Positions 1-10,344 of a stretch of DNA of 64,000 nt are shown here, piece by piece. How positions within the stretch are numbered: position 1 is the stretch's first letter; each line of letters begins with the position of its first letter. The notes under the pieces were generated by a model. The model was given only the letters and a program-made list of their open reading frames with translations, did no database searches and was not told the DNA's origin. Source of the stretch: Nitrosomonas sp. (lineage in GTDB: Bacteria; Pseudomonadota; Gammaproteobacteria; Burkholderiales; Nitrosomonadaceae); NCBI GenBank assembly GCA_016703745.1, contig JADJBK010000007.1, positions 1 to 64,000 on the forward strand, in the 5' to 3' direction. Made by a program: the position numbers and the translations under genes.

Positions 1-58
1 AAAATGGGCAGTCTGGCTCGAAAATTACCTGATTACAGCAAATCGTCAAGAAAAGTAA
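1..58 (+). CDS. trbN: 3' end of trbN (partial, cut by window start)
   Basis: The first 19 codons end in TAA at 58 and are identical to the last residues of the lytic transglycosylase at 56125-56556. This is the same gene seen a second time through the terminal redundancy; the full annotation is given there. Confidence 0.85.
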   Translation, partial: KWAVWLENYLITANRQEK

Positions 59-93
59 TGCGAGGTTTTATTCCGATTCGCTGTTTATAATGG

Positions 94-129
94 ACAGGGT
101 TATCCACAAAATACAGGGGATAACCCTGT
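94..129. other. Stem-loop carrying a perfect DnaA box
   Basis: ACAGGGTTATCC (94-105) and GGATAACCCTGT (118-129) form a 12-bp inverted repeat, and the left arm contains TTATCCACA (100-108), a perfect DnaA box. The arrangement resembles the TTATCCACA...GGGGATAAC stretch beside the ColE1-type origin. It lies between trbN and the leading small gene, in a 187-bp non-coding gap. It could be a single-strand initiation or replication-related site; the role is inferred. The second copy is at 56592-56626. Confidence 0.5.
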
Positions 130-245
130 GTGTAACTCAGTGGGCAACCATCCTAAGTACGAGGGTACACGATGGACATTGCCGCTGCCTTATTCAGGGC
201 AAAAACCCGATGGCACATTTGTGTTTTGTAAAAGGAGTGCGTGTA

Positions 246-452
246 ATGAAAAAGTCAGAAAATGAAAGTCAGGAACCAGACCTGAAAACCATGGATGAAG
301 TGATTGACGAGAAGCTCATCGACATGGAAACACCGGGCTTTGCGGCTGAATTCAATCCGCTGGAAGCGGACAGGATCGGTGCATTTGAAGAAGATGCGCT
401 GAGCGAACAAGATGCCTGGGAAAGCGCCATTGATGTAATCGAGCACACCTAA
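246..452 (+). CDS. Small acidic protein of unknown function
   Basis: This encodes 68 residues rich in Glu and Asp, with no membrane segment or known motif. The ATG at 246 is preceded by AAAGGAG (229-235), which decides the start; the in-frame ATG at 90 would run through the DnaA-box stem-loop. It sits 22 bp ahead of the ArdC/TOPRIM fusion gene and is probably co-transcribed with it. The identical copy is 56742-56948. I do not recognise a family. Confidence 0.65.
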   Translation: MKKSENESQEPDLKTMDEVIDEKLIDMETPGFAAEFNPLEADRIGAFEEDALSEQDAWESAIDVIEHT

Positions 453-474
453 TCATAATAGCTAAGGTAATCCG

Positions 475-2779
475 ATGAAACCCAATCGTAACGATGCTAC
501 CAAGCCAAAAAAATCATTTCACGAAACCGTCGCTGAGAACCTCATTAAACAGCTCAGGCAGGGCACTGCACCCTGGCAAAAGCCGTGGAAACCCGGTGAT
601 CCACTTTTAACATTACCCCACAATCCAACAACTGGTAAACGCTACCGTGGAATTAATATCCTCCATCTGATGAGTCAGGGGCGTACTGATCCGCGCTGGA
701 TGACGTATAGACAGGCAGCAAGTCTGGGCGCGCAAGTGCGCAAGGGTGAGAAAAGCATCCTGATTCAATACTGGAAGTTCAATGATGAGCGCATTAAAAA
801 AGATGAGCATGGTCAGCCCATTCTGAACAGCGAAGGCAAGCCTGTTAAAGAACAATTCAAGCTCGAACGTCCAAAAGCGTTTTACGCCACGGTGTTTAAT
901 GCTGAACAGATTGATAATCTACCCAGACTTGAGATTACATCCCCTGACTGGGAACCGATAGAGCGTGCTGAGCAAATATTACAGGCATCCAAAGCCGTCA
1001 TCCATCATGGGCAAAATGACCGGGCATTTTACCGATCATCATCTGACGAGATTCACCTGCCGCACAAAGAGCAATTTCAAAGGCCGGATCAATATTACGC
1101 AACCGCATTGCATGAACTGGGTCATTGGACTGGGCATGAGTCACGTCTTAATCGTGATCTGGGTAATCCTTTTGGTAGTGAAGCATACGCAAAGAAGAAT
1201 TACGCGCTGAAATTGCCAGCATGATTTTAGGTGGTGAACTGGGTATTGGTCATGATCCAGAACAACATGCTGCTTATGTGGGTTCATGGATTAAGGTGTT
1301 GGAAGACGATCCGAAAGAAATATTTCGTGCGGCTGCCGATGCTGAGAAAATTCAGGATTATGTGCTTTCATTCTCACAGCAACAAAAAGTTGTTGAACAG
1401 GAGGAAATCAGGATGGATCAGATCAAACAGGACGCACTGGCCGACAGTACCCGCCAATACCTGGCTGTCCCTTATGTTGAAAAAGATCAGGCCAAAGCTG
1501 CCGGTGCGAGCTGGGACAATCATGCCAAGTCCTGGTACGTCGGAGACAATGCTGATATTCGCGCACTAGAACGCTGGTTGCCGGAGAATGTAGCCAACCA
1601 ACCGGAACCTGCAATAGATCCTCAGGCGGAATTTACCGAATTATTACGTTCTCATGGCTGCATTGTAGACGGCCATCATCCGGTGATGGATGGCAGCAAA
1701 CAAAGAATTAAAGTCGAGCATGACGTTTCCGGCGAAAAATCGGGCTTTTATGTCGCGCATCTTGACGGTCATCCTGCCGGATACTTTATCAATAACCGCA
1801 CCAAGTCCGAGACACGCTGGAAAGCCAAGGGGTATTCTTTAAATGACGAGCAAAAAGCAGTACTTTCGGCACAAGCTGTCATTCAGCAGCAAAACAGAAA
1901 AATCGAGCAACACGAGCAGCAATTGAAGGTGGCTGGGAAATCAAGGCATTGCTGGCAATCGCACCGCTAGCCAATGCCGAGCATCCCTATCTGTTGGACA
2001 AAAATGCCCGACCGGGTGATTTAAAGATCGTGCCACAGAATGCGGATGATTTACCAGACGACTCCATCATCAAAATCGGTCAGGATTGGCAAGCAGCCAA
2101 GATATTGCGTGAGGAAAATCCTGGCAGTATTGTTCTAACCGCTGGTGATTTATTGTTACCGGTGCAAGACATCGATGGCCAGATCTGGAGTGTGCAAACC
2201 ATACAGCCTGGCGGAGGCAAGTTTTTTGTGACCGGCAGTAAAAAGGAAAGTAATTTCTACGTGGTTGATGGGCAGGGCAGAGGAGTGGGTGCCCTGGACG
2301 ATGCACTGATGATCATCATCGCCGAAGGCTATGCGACCGCCGACACTTTATCCCAAAGCCTGGATTGCCCGGTGGTTGCCGCATTTGATTCAGGTAATCT
2401 GCCCAAGGTCGCTCAAGTCTTGCATGAAAGATACCCGCAGAAGCCGACTGTGATCGCCGGTGATGATGATTTCATACAGGAATCGGTCAATGGTACCAAT
2501 CCTGGCCGGGAAAAAGCCATCGAAGCCGCAAAGCTGGTGAACGGCGAGGCAGTTTTTCCGATTTTTGCACCGGGTGAGCAAGTGTCAATGAAGCTCAGTG
2601 ATTTTAATGATCTGGCGAATAAAAGCACTTTAGGGGTTGAGGGTGTTAAGCGCCAGGTTGGTTCTGTTGCTGCGAGCGCATTGGAACAAGCCAGGGATCA
2701 AGGCAGAGCTAGAAAATTGACAAACGGTCTTGAACAAAACCAGCAGGAGAATCAGCAAAAACGAGCACTGGCCAGGTAA
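475..2779 (+). pseudogene. ArdC-metallopeptidase-TOPRIM fusion, first copy, two frameshifts
   Basis: This is the same gene as 56971-59277, where it is one open frame of 768 codons. Here an A is missing from a run near 1192 and a G from a run near 1937, splitting it into three frames (475-1224, 1221-1970, 1949-2779). Both lesions are homopolymer length changes and are absent from the other copy, so sequencing error is more likely than gene decay. Confidence 0.8.
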
Positions 2780-2846
2780 AAAATGATCAATCTCTTTGCC
2801 TTTCTCCAAACAAAGCAGCGTTCAATTAGGCGACAGGTTGAGCAGG

Positions 2847-3269
2847 ATGTGCGGCGGTATTGAATACCAAAATCAGAAGATTTATTTCCCGCAACCTGAT
2901 GCGCGGCTGCCTGTGCGTTTACGAAATGGCAATGTCACCTGGGTAACGTGGGGCAGACGCAAGGACGAAGCCCTCGGTAAATTTCCAAATGGCGGTTGGG
3001 CACGCCTCAATTCCATCAAGAGTGGCAAATGGAAGCCATGGCATCCAAGGCCAGTCTTAATTGTCGCTGATCAGTTCATGGAAAAAGATCAGGAGAAACA
3101 ATCCCACTGGGTACCTTTAGGCACAAGCATGATGATTCAAGGGCTATTGGCAGAAAGGAATGATGAGCTGCGGGTTTATGTGGTAACAGTCAGCACACCG
3201 CCAGAGTATGCCTGGATACATGATCGTTGGCCGAGGTTGGTTCGGCTAGATCAATGCAATGGACCCTGA
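2847..3269 (+). CDS. SRAP-family (YedK/HMCES-like) protein, first copy
   Basis: This copy is identical to 59345-59767, where the domain argument is given. The start at 2847 is chosen because it places Cys at position 2, as SRAP proteins need; an upstream ATG at 2796 in the same frame would add 17 residues. A 26-codon ORF (2783-2863) starts just after the fusion gene's stop and ends inside this gene, so translational coupling is possible. Confidence 0.65.
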   Translation: MCGGIEYQNQKIYFPQPDARLPVRLRNGNVTWVTWGRRKDEALGKFPNGGWARLNSIKSGKWKPWHPRPVLIVADQFMEKDQEKQSHWVPLGTSMMIQGLLAERNDELRVYVVTVSTPPEYAWIHDRWPRLVRLDQCNGP

Positions 3270-3402
3270 TGTGCATGGCGTGGTTTTGTTGGAATTTACA
3301 AAAACCAATATAGAATTATCAAAAAATATTTGTGACAGCTCAGCATGAAGCAGGCTGAAGTGGATTACCCATGAAGGCGTGACGAAGTAATTCTAATGGG
3401 TT

Positions 3403-3424
3403 CTGTCGCAAATATTCGTAAAGT
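3403..3424. repeat. 22-bp IS6-type end, inverted partner of 41321-41342
   Basis: The motif CTGTCGCAAATATTCGTAAA, within a 22-bp match, recurs as its exact reverse complement at 41321-41342. With GGGTT before it, the sequence looks like an IS6-family terminal repeat (compare GGTTCTGTTGCAAA). It lies between the SRAP gene and the regulator of the hsd locus, at the backbone/cargo boundary. Confidence 0.55.
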
Positions 3425-3432
3425 GTAAAGCC

Positions 3433-3636
3433 ATGATCCGCTGCCATCTCGCCCGCATGATGGGCGAACACAAGATGCGTATTGCCGACGTTGCCAGAGA
3501 AACGGGCTTGAGTCGCGCCACGGTGACGTTGCTCTATAAAGAAACGGCGCAGAAAGTGGATCTGGAAACCATTGAGAAGCTGTGCCTGCTGTTTGAATGC
3601 CAAGTAGGCGATCTACTTGAGCTGACCCAACAATAA
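3433..3636 (+). CDS. Cro/C1-type HTH regulator
   Basis: This 67-residue protein is almost entirely one XRE helix-turn-helix domain (residues about 12-65; recognition-helix region TGLSRATVTLLYKE). It lies 96 bp upstream of hsdM in the same direction and is a likely control protein for the modification genes, by analogy with C-proteins of restriction-modification loci. The start overlaps the edge of an IS6-type end, so its promoter may derive from that element. The second copy is 59931-60134. Confidence 0.75.
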   Translation: MIRCHLARMMGEHKMRIADVARETGLSRATVTLLYKETAQKVDLETIEKLCLLFECQVGDLLELTQQ

Positions 3637-3732
3637 ACAGGTTTGTCCGTTAAAAGATAAAGACCCTTTGATAAGGCATTTAACGACATCCAATAAACGA
3701 CTAATACCAAAAAAAACAACAGGAACTACAGA

Positions 3733-5303
3733 ATGACAAGCATCCAACAACGTGCCGCCCTACAACGCCAGATCTGGGCCATTGCCAACGATGTGCGCGG
3801 CTCAGTAGACGGCTGGGATTTTAAACAATATGTCCTGGGCACCCTGTTTTATCGCTTCATCAGCGAAAACTTTGCTCTCTATATTGAGGCCGGTGACGAC
3901 AGTATTCATTACGCTGCGCTTAGCGATGAGGTGATCACGCCAGACATCAAAGACGATGCCATTAAAACCAAGGGTTACTTCATCTACCCAAGCCAGTTGT
4001 TTGCCACTGTGGCTAAAAACGCCAACAACAACGAAAGCCTGAACACCGATTTGGCCGCGATCTTTTCCGCTATCGAAGCCTCCGCTAATAGCTACCCCTC
4101 TGAGCCGGACATCAAAGGGTTGTTTGCCGATTTCGATACCACCAGTAACCGACTCGGTAATACCGTTAAAGACAAAAATCTGCGTTTAGCGGCCGTTTTG
4201 AAAGGCGTGGCAGGCTTGGATTTTGGCCATGATTTTTATGAAAAGCCTGATGCCGCGCAAATTGACTTGTTCGGCGATGCCTACGAATTCCTCATCTCCA
4301 ACTATGCCGCCAATGCCGGTAAATCCGGTGGTGAATTTTTACCCCGCAGCACGTATCAAAGCTGATTGCCCAACTTGCCATGCACAAGCAAACCAGCGTT
4401 AACAAAATTTATGATCCAGCGGCCGGTTCTGGCTCGCTGCTGCTGCAAGCCAAAAAACACTTTGATAATCACATTATTGAAGATGGCTTTTGGGGGCAGG
4501 AGATTAACCACACCACCTACAACCTTGCCCGTATGAATATGTTTTTGCACAACATCAACTACGACAAGTTCAATATGCAGCTGGGCAACACCTTAACAGA
4601 CCCGCACTTTCTGGATGATAAACCCTTTGATGCCATCGTCTCCAATCCGCCCTATTCGGTGAAGTGGATAGGTAGTGATGACCCAACCCTGATTAACGAT
4701 GATCGCTTTGCGCCAGCAGGTGTGCTCGCACCTAAATCCAAAGCCGACTTTGCCTTTGTGCTGCATGCACTAAGTTACTTATCCAGCAAAGGCCGCGCGG
4801 CCATTGTTTGCTTTCCCGGTATTTTTTACCGTGGCGGTGCCGAGCAGAAAATTCGCAAATATCTGGTAGATAACAACTATGTGGAAACGGTTATTTCACT
4901 CGCACCCAACCTGTTTTTTGGAACCACCATTGCTGTGACCATTCTGGTGCTCTCCAAACACAAAGCCGACACCACCACCCAGTTTATTGATGCCAGTGGT
5001 TTATTTGAAAAAAACACCAATACCAACACGCTTACCCATGACCACATCGAACAGATCATGCAGGTGTTCGATAGCAAAGCAAATGTGGAACACTTCGCTC
5101 AATCCATACCGTTTGAGAAGGTGTCCGCTAACGACTACAACCTGTCGGTGAGCAGCTATGTAGAAGCCAAAGACACCCGCACAGTGACTAACATTGTTGA
5201 GCTAAATACTGATCTAAAAATTACTGTCGCTAAGATCACCCAACTGCGTATTGATATTGATGCGATTGTTGCCGAGATTGAAGGCGATGAGGTTGAAGCA
5301 TGA
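3733..5303 (+). pseudogene. hsdM: Type I methyltransferase subunit HsdM, first copy, frameshifted
   Basis: This is the same gene as 60232-61803. A T is missing from the run at about 4336 (five T here, six in the other copy), so the frame breaks after residue 207 and reopens near 4380. The lesion sits just before the motif read as GEFFTPQHV in the intact copy. Treat it as a sequencing artefact unless reads say otherwise. Confidence 0.8.
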
Positions 5304-6440
5304 GCAGCATGAGTTATATGGAAAAGCTGCTTGATGGCGTTGAGGTAGAGTGGAAGGCGTTAGGTGATGTTGTTGCGATTAATACCGGTCAAAAGCCATC
5401 TGAAATTCTTGATAGTGCGACAGATTTTGATTATATCAATGCTGGTACATCTAGGTCAGGATATAGCGCAACTAGCAATTGCGAAGGTGACACGGTTACA
5501 ACTCCATCCCGAGGGCAAGGAGGGATCGGTTATGTAGGATATCAAAAAGATCCGTTTTGGTTAGGTCCTTTGTGCTACAAGATGAAGTCACTTGATAATG
5601 CTTTTTTGATTAATAAATATATCTTCTATTTTTTTCAATCAAAAAGCGCATTGTTATTAGGTTTAAAAAAAGAAGGTGGAGTTCCTGCTGTCAATAAGTC
5701 TGATTTGGCTAGATTAGAAATTCCAATCCCCTGCCCAGACAACCCCAAAAAATCCCTAGAAATCCAAACCGAAATCGTCCGTATTCTGGACACCTTCACC
5801 GAGCTGACCACCGAGCTGACCACCGAGCTGACCACCGAGCTGACCGCCCGCAAAAAACAATACAACTACTACCGCGAGCAGTTATTGAGCTTTGAAGAAG
5901 GGGAAGTGGAGTGGAAGACGTTGGGGTCGGTAGTAAATATAAAAAATGGTAAAGACTGGAAGAAGTTAGGGGCTGGAAATATTCCTGTATACGGTTCTGG
6001 CGGTGTCATGCTGTATGTTGACACTTTTGCTTATGACAAGCCAACGGTGTTGATTCCAAGAAAAGGATCAATCACAAATATCTTTTTATGTTGAATCGCC
6101 ATTTTGGAATGTCGATACGATTTACTACACCGAGATTGATACCGACCAAATTATTCCTAAGTTCTTCTATTACTTTATGAAGACGCTAGATTTAATGCAG
6201 TTGGATACTGGCTCTGGCAGGCCTAGTCTTACACAAGCAATATTGAATGAAATTAAAGTCCCCTTACCAATGCTGGCTGAGCAAGCTCGTATTGTTTCTA
6301 TTCTCGATAAATTCGATGCCCTAATCAACTCCATCAGCGATGGCTTACCCCGCGAAATTGAATTGCGCCAAAAGCAATACGAGTATTACCGCGATTTGCT
6401 GTTGAACTTCCCCAAGCCGGGTGCCGAGGTAGCGGCCTAA
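5300..6440 (+). pseudogene. hsdS: Type I specificity subunit HsdS, first copy, frameshifted
   Basis: The ATG overlaps the hsdM stop (ATGA). Two target-recognition regions flank a central helical spacer, and the C-terminal tail ends with a second conserved helix (EIELRQKQYEYYRDLLLNF), as in HsdS proteins of about 380-400 residues. An extra T near 6085 breaks the frame. The second copy breaks elsewhere (about 62135), so each copy mends the other and the gene should be one frame of about 379 codons. The spacer holds four TTEL-type 12-bp repeats (5801-5848). Confidence 0.8.
5801..5848 (+). repeat. Four 12-bp repeats in the hsdS spacer
   Basis: Three perfect units of GAGCTGACCACC and a fourth, GAGCTGACCGCC, encode a repeated Glu-Leu-Thr-Thr/Ala stretch between the two recognition domains. 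In EcoR124I and EcoR124II the number of TAEL repeats in this position sets the spacing of the bipartite DNA target. Change of unit number by slippage keeps the reading frame. The second copy at 62300-62347 also has four units. Confidence 0.8.
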
Positions 6441-6502
6441 TGCATCATCTAAAACCCGTAGGGACAAACTGCTCCCAGCTACAGCCATAAGGAAGGAACC
6501 CT

Positions 6503-7535
6503 ATGACCAAGCAATTAAGCCTGCAAGACCAAAGCACGGAGTTCCTGCTTTACACCGCACCCAGTGGGGCGGTGAAAGTCGAGGTGCTGCTCAGTGGCGA
6601 AACTCTGTGGCTGACGCAAAAGCGTATGGCCGAGCTGTTTGGCGTGGGCGTACCGGCCATTTCCAAGCATTTAGAGAATATCTATTCAAGCGGTGAATTA
6701 GATCAAAAGGCAACTATTTCCCTTTTGGAAACAGTTCAGCAAGAAGGGAGGCGCGAAGTTAAGCGTAAGCTCGAATACTACAACCTGGATGCTGTGATTT
6801 CTGTCGGTTACCGGGTCAATTCTACCCAAGCTACCCAATTCCGCATCTGGGCGACAGCACTCATCAAAGAGTACATTATCAAGGGCTTTGCCATGGATGA
6901 TGAGCGCCTGAAAAATGGCCGCTTTTTTGGCAAGGACTACTTCCGCGAGTTGCTGGAGCGGGTACGCTCCATCCGCGCCAGCGAGCGGCGCATTTACCAG
7001 CAGATTACCGATATTTTCGCCGAGTGCAGTATTGATTACGATCCAAAATCAAAAACCACCCGGCTGTTTTACGCTCATGTGCAGGACAAGTTTCATTTTG
7101 CTATCACCGGCCATACCGCCGCCGAAATCATTGCGCTGAAGGCCGATGCCAGCAAACCCCTGATGGGCATGAGCACCTATAAAAAATGCACCGGACGGGC
7201 GGGTATTAAAATCGGACGCTTCAGCGGCCAAAAATTATTTAAGTGAAGATGAAATCAAAAAGCTGGAACGCAGCGTATCGGCTTTTTTTGACTACATCGA
7301 GGGCATCATAGAGCGGCGTAACACCTTCACCATGGAAGCGTTTACCGAGAGCGTGAACAAGTTCCTCGCCTTTAATGAATATCAAATTCTGGAAGGTTTC
7401 GGAAAAGTGTCGCGCCAGCTGGCAGAGCAAAAGGCCCATGCGGAATACGACAAATTCAACAAGCAACAACGCATCGAATCAGACTTTGATCGCGAAATAA
7501 AAAAGCTACTGAACAGCAAGGATAAAGACGCATGA
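6503..7535 (+). pseudogene. rhuM: RhuM-family protein, first copy, frameshifted
   Basis: This encodes about 343 residues with the RhuM (virulence RhuM) family layout: an N-terminal helix-turn-helix-like part (LWLTQKRMAELFGVGVPAIS) and a long helical C-terminal part. Such proteins are often encoded between hsdS and hsdR. An extra A near 7186 (six against five in the second copy) splits the frame; the tail reopens to a stop at 7535. That stop overlaps a new ATG (7532) that should be the start of hsdR. Confidence 0.75.
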
Positions 7536-7547
7536 CGGATTATAAAA
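7532..7547 (+). pseudogene. hsdR: Start of hsdR, cut off by IS insertion
   Basis: ATGACGGATTATAAA starts inside the rhuM stop codon and encodes Met-Thr-Asp-Tyr-Lys, a typical HsdR N-terminus in hsdM-hsdS-rhuM-hsdR loci. The IS903-like element begins five codons later, and no HsdR sequence follows the right end of the IS. Identity rests on position and five residues, so it is an inference. Confidence 0.45.
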
Positions 7548-8638
7548 GGCGTTGTTGAATAAATCAAAATGAGCCAAATGGCTCCGTTCTGCCGTTAATT
7601 GTTAGAGTTTTACGGACACCGGCATGCCTAGATTGGCCATTCTGTTGAGTGCAGACGCACTAATCCACGCTTCTGTTTTTTGCTGTGGGAGTGCACGCGC
7701 TTTCATGGCGTTGCCAAAAATACGCTTGTAGCGTTGCACGGCAAGCTCGGCATAGTTGCGCAAACCATATCCTGTCTTCTTTTGCCAAGCAATGCGGCCA
7801 TGCTGTTCAATTACCCTGATATGACCGTCCCGCTGACTGTCGCCTGTAGCGGAGCGGACGGCAGTCTTGTGCGGTGGAATGATCACTTGTGCATCAGGTT
7901 GATGATTCAAAACCGCCTGGGAAATCGGTTCACCATCATAGGCGCCATCGGCGATGAAGGTATCAAAAGGCGTATCAATTTGGGCAAGCAAATCCGGGAT
8001 TGCAGTGGGGTCGCCTATTTCAGGTGGGGTCAGTTCGCACGCCAGCAATTGATGGTTCTCATCGACCGCAAGATGCAATTTACGCCAAGTGCGCCGGGCC
8101 GCAACGTCATGCTTTTCCTGGTGCCAGTCGTCTTTGCCGTAAACCTTGAGACCGGTTGAATCAACAATAACAAGACTACCCGGTTCCATCGCTTTGGTTA
8201 GGGTATGCTGAGGTAACTTAATGCTGCGCCTGGACAGGCTACTGAAGTCAGGAATGGTGATGTCAACTTTCATGATACCGGCAAGCGAGTTCATGAAACC
8301 TTCGGTTTGACGTAAGGGCAGATGGAAGACCTGGCGGATAAATAGAGCTGTTTCTATGGCGAGATTAGAATATTCCTGCGGCCTGCCGCGAGCTCCCGTT
8401 CTGGTGGGGCGCCACTCAGCAATTGCCGCTTCCGTAAACCAAATCGTGATATCACCCCGTCGCCGCAATCCGTTGTTATACTCATGCCAGTTCATCACTT
8501 TATAACGAGATTTTTCGATCTTATGACGGCGACTTTCGTTGTGTTTATAAGGCATTGGCTTCTCTGCAGGTGAAATCCTGCAGAATTATGCCAGATGTGC
8601 CATCTTTTTACCGACAGTTCGATTTATTCAACAACGCC
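7548..8638 (-). mobile_element. IS5-family (IS903-group-like) insertion sequence
   Basis: The ends GGCGTTGTTGAATAAATC (7548-7565) and its exact reverse complement (8621-8638) define a 1091-bp element with one transposase gene on the minus strand. The flanks (ATTATAAAA and CCTCGCAAC) do not match, so there is no target duplication. That is expected if a deletion removed adjacent DNA after insertion, consistent with the missing hsdR. Confidence 0.85.
7602..8555 (-). CDS. IS5-family transposase
   Basis: This is a 317-residue DDE transposase of the IS903 type. An N-terminal DUF4372-free region with WRPTRTGARGRPQEYS leads to the catalytic core with Asp in IVDSTGLKVYG and Asp in FIADGAYDGE, followed by a C-terminal ELAVQRYKRIFG helix. 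Its length is normal and the frame is intact. It is presumably competent if expressed. Confidence 0.85.
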   Translation of the reverse strand: MPYKHNESRRHKIEKSRYKVMNWHEYNNGLRRRGDITIWFTEAAIAEWRPTRTGARGRPQEYSNLAIETALFIRQVFHLPLRQTEGFMNSLAGIMKVDITIPDFSSLSRRSIKLPQHTLTKAMEPGSLVIVDSTGLKVYGKDDWHQEKHDVAARRTWRKLHLAVDENHQLLACELTPPEIGDPTAIPDLLAQIDTPFDTFIADGAYDGEPISQAVLNHQPDAQVIIPPHKTAVRSATGDSQRDGHIRVIEQHGRIAWQKKTGYGLRNYAELAVQRYKRIFGNAMKARALPQQKTEAWISASALNRMANLGMPVSVKL

Positions 8639-8787
8639 CCTCGCAACGGTGTGCCGAGTATTACGATAGCCAAATAATCATGAGGCTTTAAAAAGTTACC
8701 TGAGAGTCGGTTGGTTCTGTCGCATTAACGAAAGAAAGCTGAGGTATGCTGATTTTCATGGAGTCCGAAGTTTCATAAAATGAAGAC

Positions 8788-9105
8788 ATGAAATGGAGGA
8801 TGGAGATGGAATTACGCCGCGCACAATATAGCCAGGAATTTAGGGAGCAATCAGTTAAGTTTTTTAAAGAAAGTGGATTAACTTTGGTTGAGGCGGCAAA
8901 ACGGCTATCTTTACCGAAAGGAACATTAAAGAATTGGGTTTATGCTGACAAACGAGGAGAACTCGCATTGGTAGGTAAGCATCAGAAGCCGCTGACTGAA
9001 GTTGAATTAGAGCTATCCAGAGTTAAACGAGAATTAGCAGAAGTGAAGATGGAGCGTGACTTTATAAAAAAGTGTGCGACGTATTTCGCGAAGGGGTCGC
9101 GGTGA
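8788..9105 (+). CDS. IS3-family OrfA
   Basis: This 105-residue DNA-binding half of an IS3 transposase has an HTH region (LTLVEAAKRLSLPKGTLKNW) followed by a leucine-zipper-like coiled coil (VELELSRVKRELAEVKMERD). It ends shortly after the A6G slippery run at about 9067. A -1 shift there would make the OrfAB fusion. An alternative start lies a few codons downstream (MELRRAQYS). Confidence 0.85.
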   Translation: MKWRMEMELRRAQYSQEFREQSVKFFKESGLTLVEAAKRLSLPKGTLKNWVYADKRGELALVGKHQKPLTEVELELSRVKRELAEVKMERDFIKKCATYFAKGSR

Positions 9106-9977
9106 GATACGGTCTGATTGAATCGATGCGACAAAGATATCCGATTGCGCTCATGTGCCGGGCATTTGATGTTTCCGAGAGCGGCTTTCATGTCCAAAGG
9201 ACTCGCCCAGTCTGTAAGCGTAAGCAGGAGAATGCAAGACTGGAAATAGAAATACTGGCCGCACACCAACGTACACGAGAGACCTACAGTGCCGAGCGCT
9301 TGCATCATGACTTGGCGGATCACGGAGTACAAACCACACCATACCGCGTTAGAACATTGCGCAAGAAATTGAACTTGCGTTGTAAGCAAAAACTGAAACT
9401 CAAGGCGACAACCGATTCTAAACATCATTTACCGGTTGCGCCCAATATTCTGAACCGGGAATTTGCTGTTAACGCACCGGGTAAAGTGTGGGTCAGTGAC
9501 ATCACTTACATCCCTACAGACGAAGGTTGGTTGTATTTAGCTGGCGTAAAGGATCTGTTTAATGGAGAGCTGGTAGGCTATGCCATGAATGAGAGAATGA
9601 CTAGGAGCCTGGTTATACAGGCATTATTTCGTGCAACTGCAAGTAAACATCCCGGTAAGGGACTGATTGCTCACTCAGATCGCGGCAGCCAATACTGTGC
9701 ACATGATTACCAGAATTTATTGCAACAATTTGGCATGATCGCTTCCATGAGTCGCAAGGGTGATTGCTATGATAACGCGCCGATGGAAAGTTTCTGGGGA
9801 ATACTTAAAACCGAGCTGGTGCATCATCGGAGATTCAAAACACGACAACAAGCCATTCAGGAGATTACCGAATATATAGAAATCTTCTATAACCGGCAGC
9901 GAAAACAGAAAAGGCTGGGCTACTTGTCACCAGCACAATTCACGCAGCAATACTATGCAAATCTGCTTGTTGCTTAA
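9072..9977 (+). CDS. IS3-family OrfB (integrase core)
   Basis: This is the catalytic half, with an rve-type DDE core: Asp in KVWVSDITYIPT, Asp in LIAHSDRGSQY and Glu in APMESFWGILKTE. The reading frame overlaps orfA by 34 bp and is reached by frameshifting at A6G. The sequence matches copy B almost exactly. Confidence 0.85.
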   Translation: MCDVFREGVAVRYGLIESMRQRYPIALMCRAFDVSESGFHVQRTRPVCKRKQENARLEIEILAAHQRTRETYSAERLHHDLADHGVQTTPYRVRTLRKKLNLRCKQKLKLKATTDSKHHLPVAPNILNREFAVNAPGKVWVSDITYIPTDEGWLYLAGVKDLFNGELVGYAMNERMTRSLVIQALFRATASKHPGKGLIAHSDRGSQYCAHDYQNLLQQFGMIASMSRKGDCYDNAPMESFWGILKTELVHHRRFKTRQQAIQEITEYIEIFYNRQRKQKRLGYLSPAQFTQQYYANLLVA

Positions 9978-10010
9978 ACCGATGGACTCCATTTTTGACA
10001 GCACATATCA

Positions 10011-10258
10011 CTGTGCAGCGTGCCGAGTTTCGCTGGGTCAATACGCTTCCTGGCAATCTCAAGACTGCCTTCAGTGGAACATACCATGCATTCAATCACG
10101 CCAAGTATGCACAGCGCTATCTTGCAGAATTCTCCTATCGCTTCAATCGCCGTTTTGATTTGGCTGCCATGGTGCCGCGATTGCTGCGCGCCGCCGCAAC
10201 GACAGAACCTCTTCCGCTCGGTACATTGAGAATTTCTGAGACAAGTAACTAATCAGGA
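10011..10258 (+). pseudogene. C-terminal relic of an IS1595-family transposase
   Basis: About 80 codons encode the RWVNT-LGNLKTAF-GTYHAFNHAKYA-RYLAEFSYRFNRRFDL signature of ISXO2-like (IS1595) transposases, ending in TAA and followed by CTAATCAGG, the right terminal motif of the related element at 24730-25367. Everything upstream is missing because the IS3 element starts or ends there. Confidence 0.7.
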
Positions 10259-10344
10259 AACCTTTTGCATCCGAATGCTATAATAAGCCAGTGGATGTGC
10301 TACGCAGTTGGTAGAGCACCTTCTCGCGCCTTACGAGCGCTGGG

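Larger units (their letters stand above)
8740..10010 (+). mobile_element. IS3-family element, copy A
   Basis: The ends start TGAGGTATGCTGATTTTC and finish with the related inverted end ...GACAGCACATATCA, giving TGA...TCA termini typical of IS3. The length is 1271 bp. It carries orfA and orfB overlapping at A6G, the classical -1 frameshift site. Flanking trinucleotides (AGC and CTG) do not match. The right end abuts a truncated IS1595-type transposase. Copy B is at 27611-28882. Confidence 0.85.

Noticed and set aside
1..7535. Reading the broken fusion, hsdM, hsdS and rhuM genes as true pseudogenes
   Set aside because: Every break is a homopolymer length change that is absent from the other copy; hsdS breaks at different places in the two copies.
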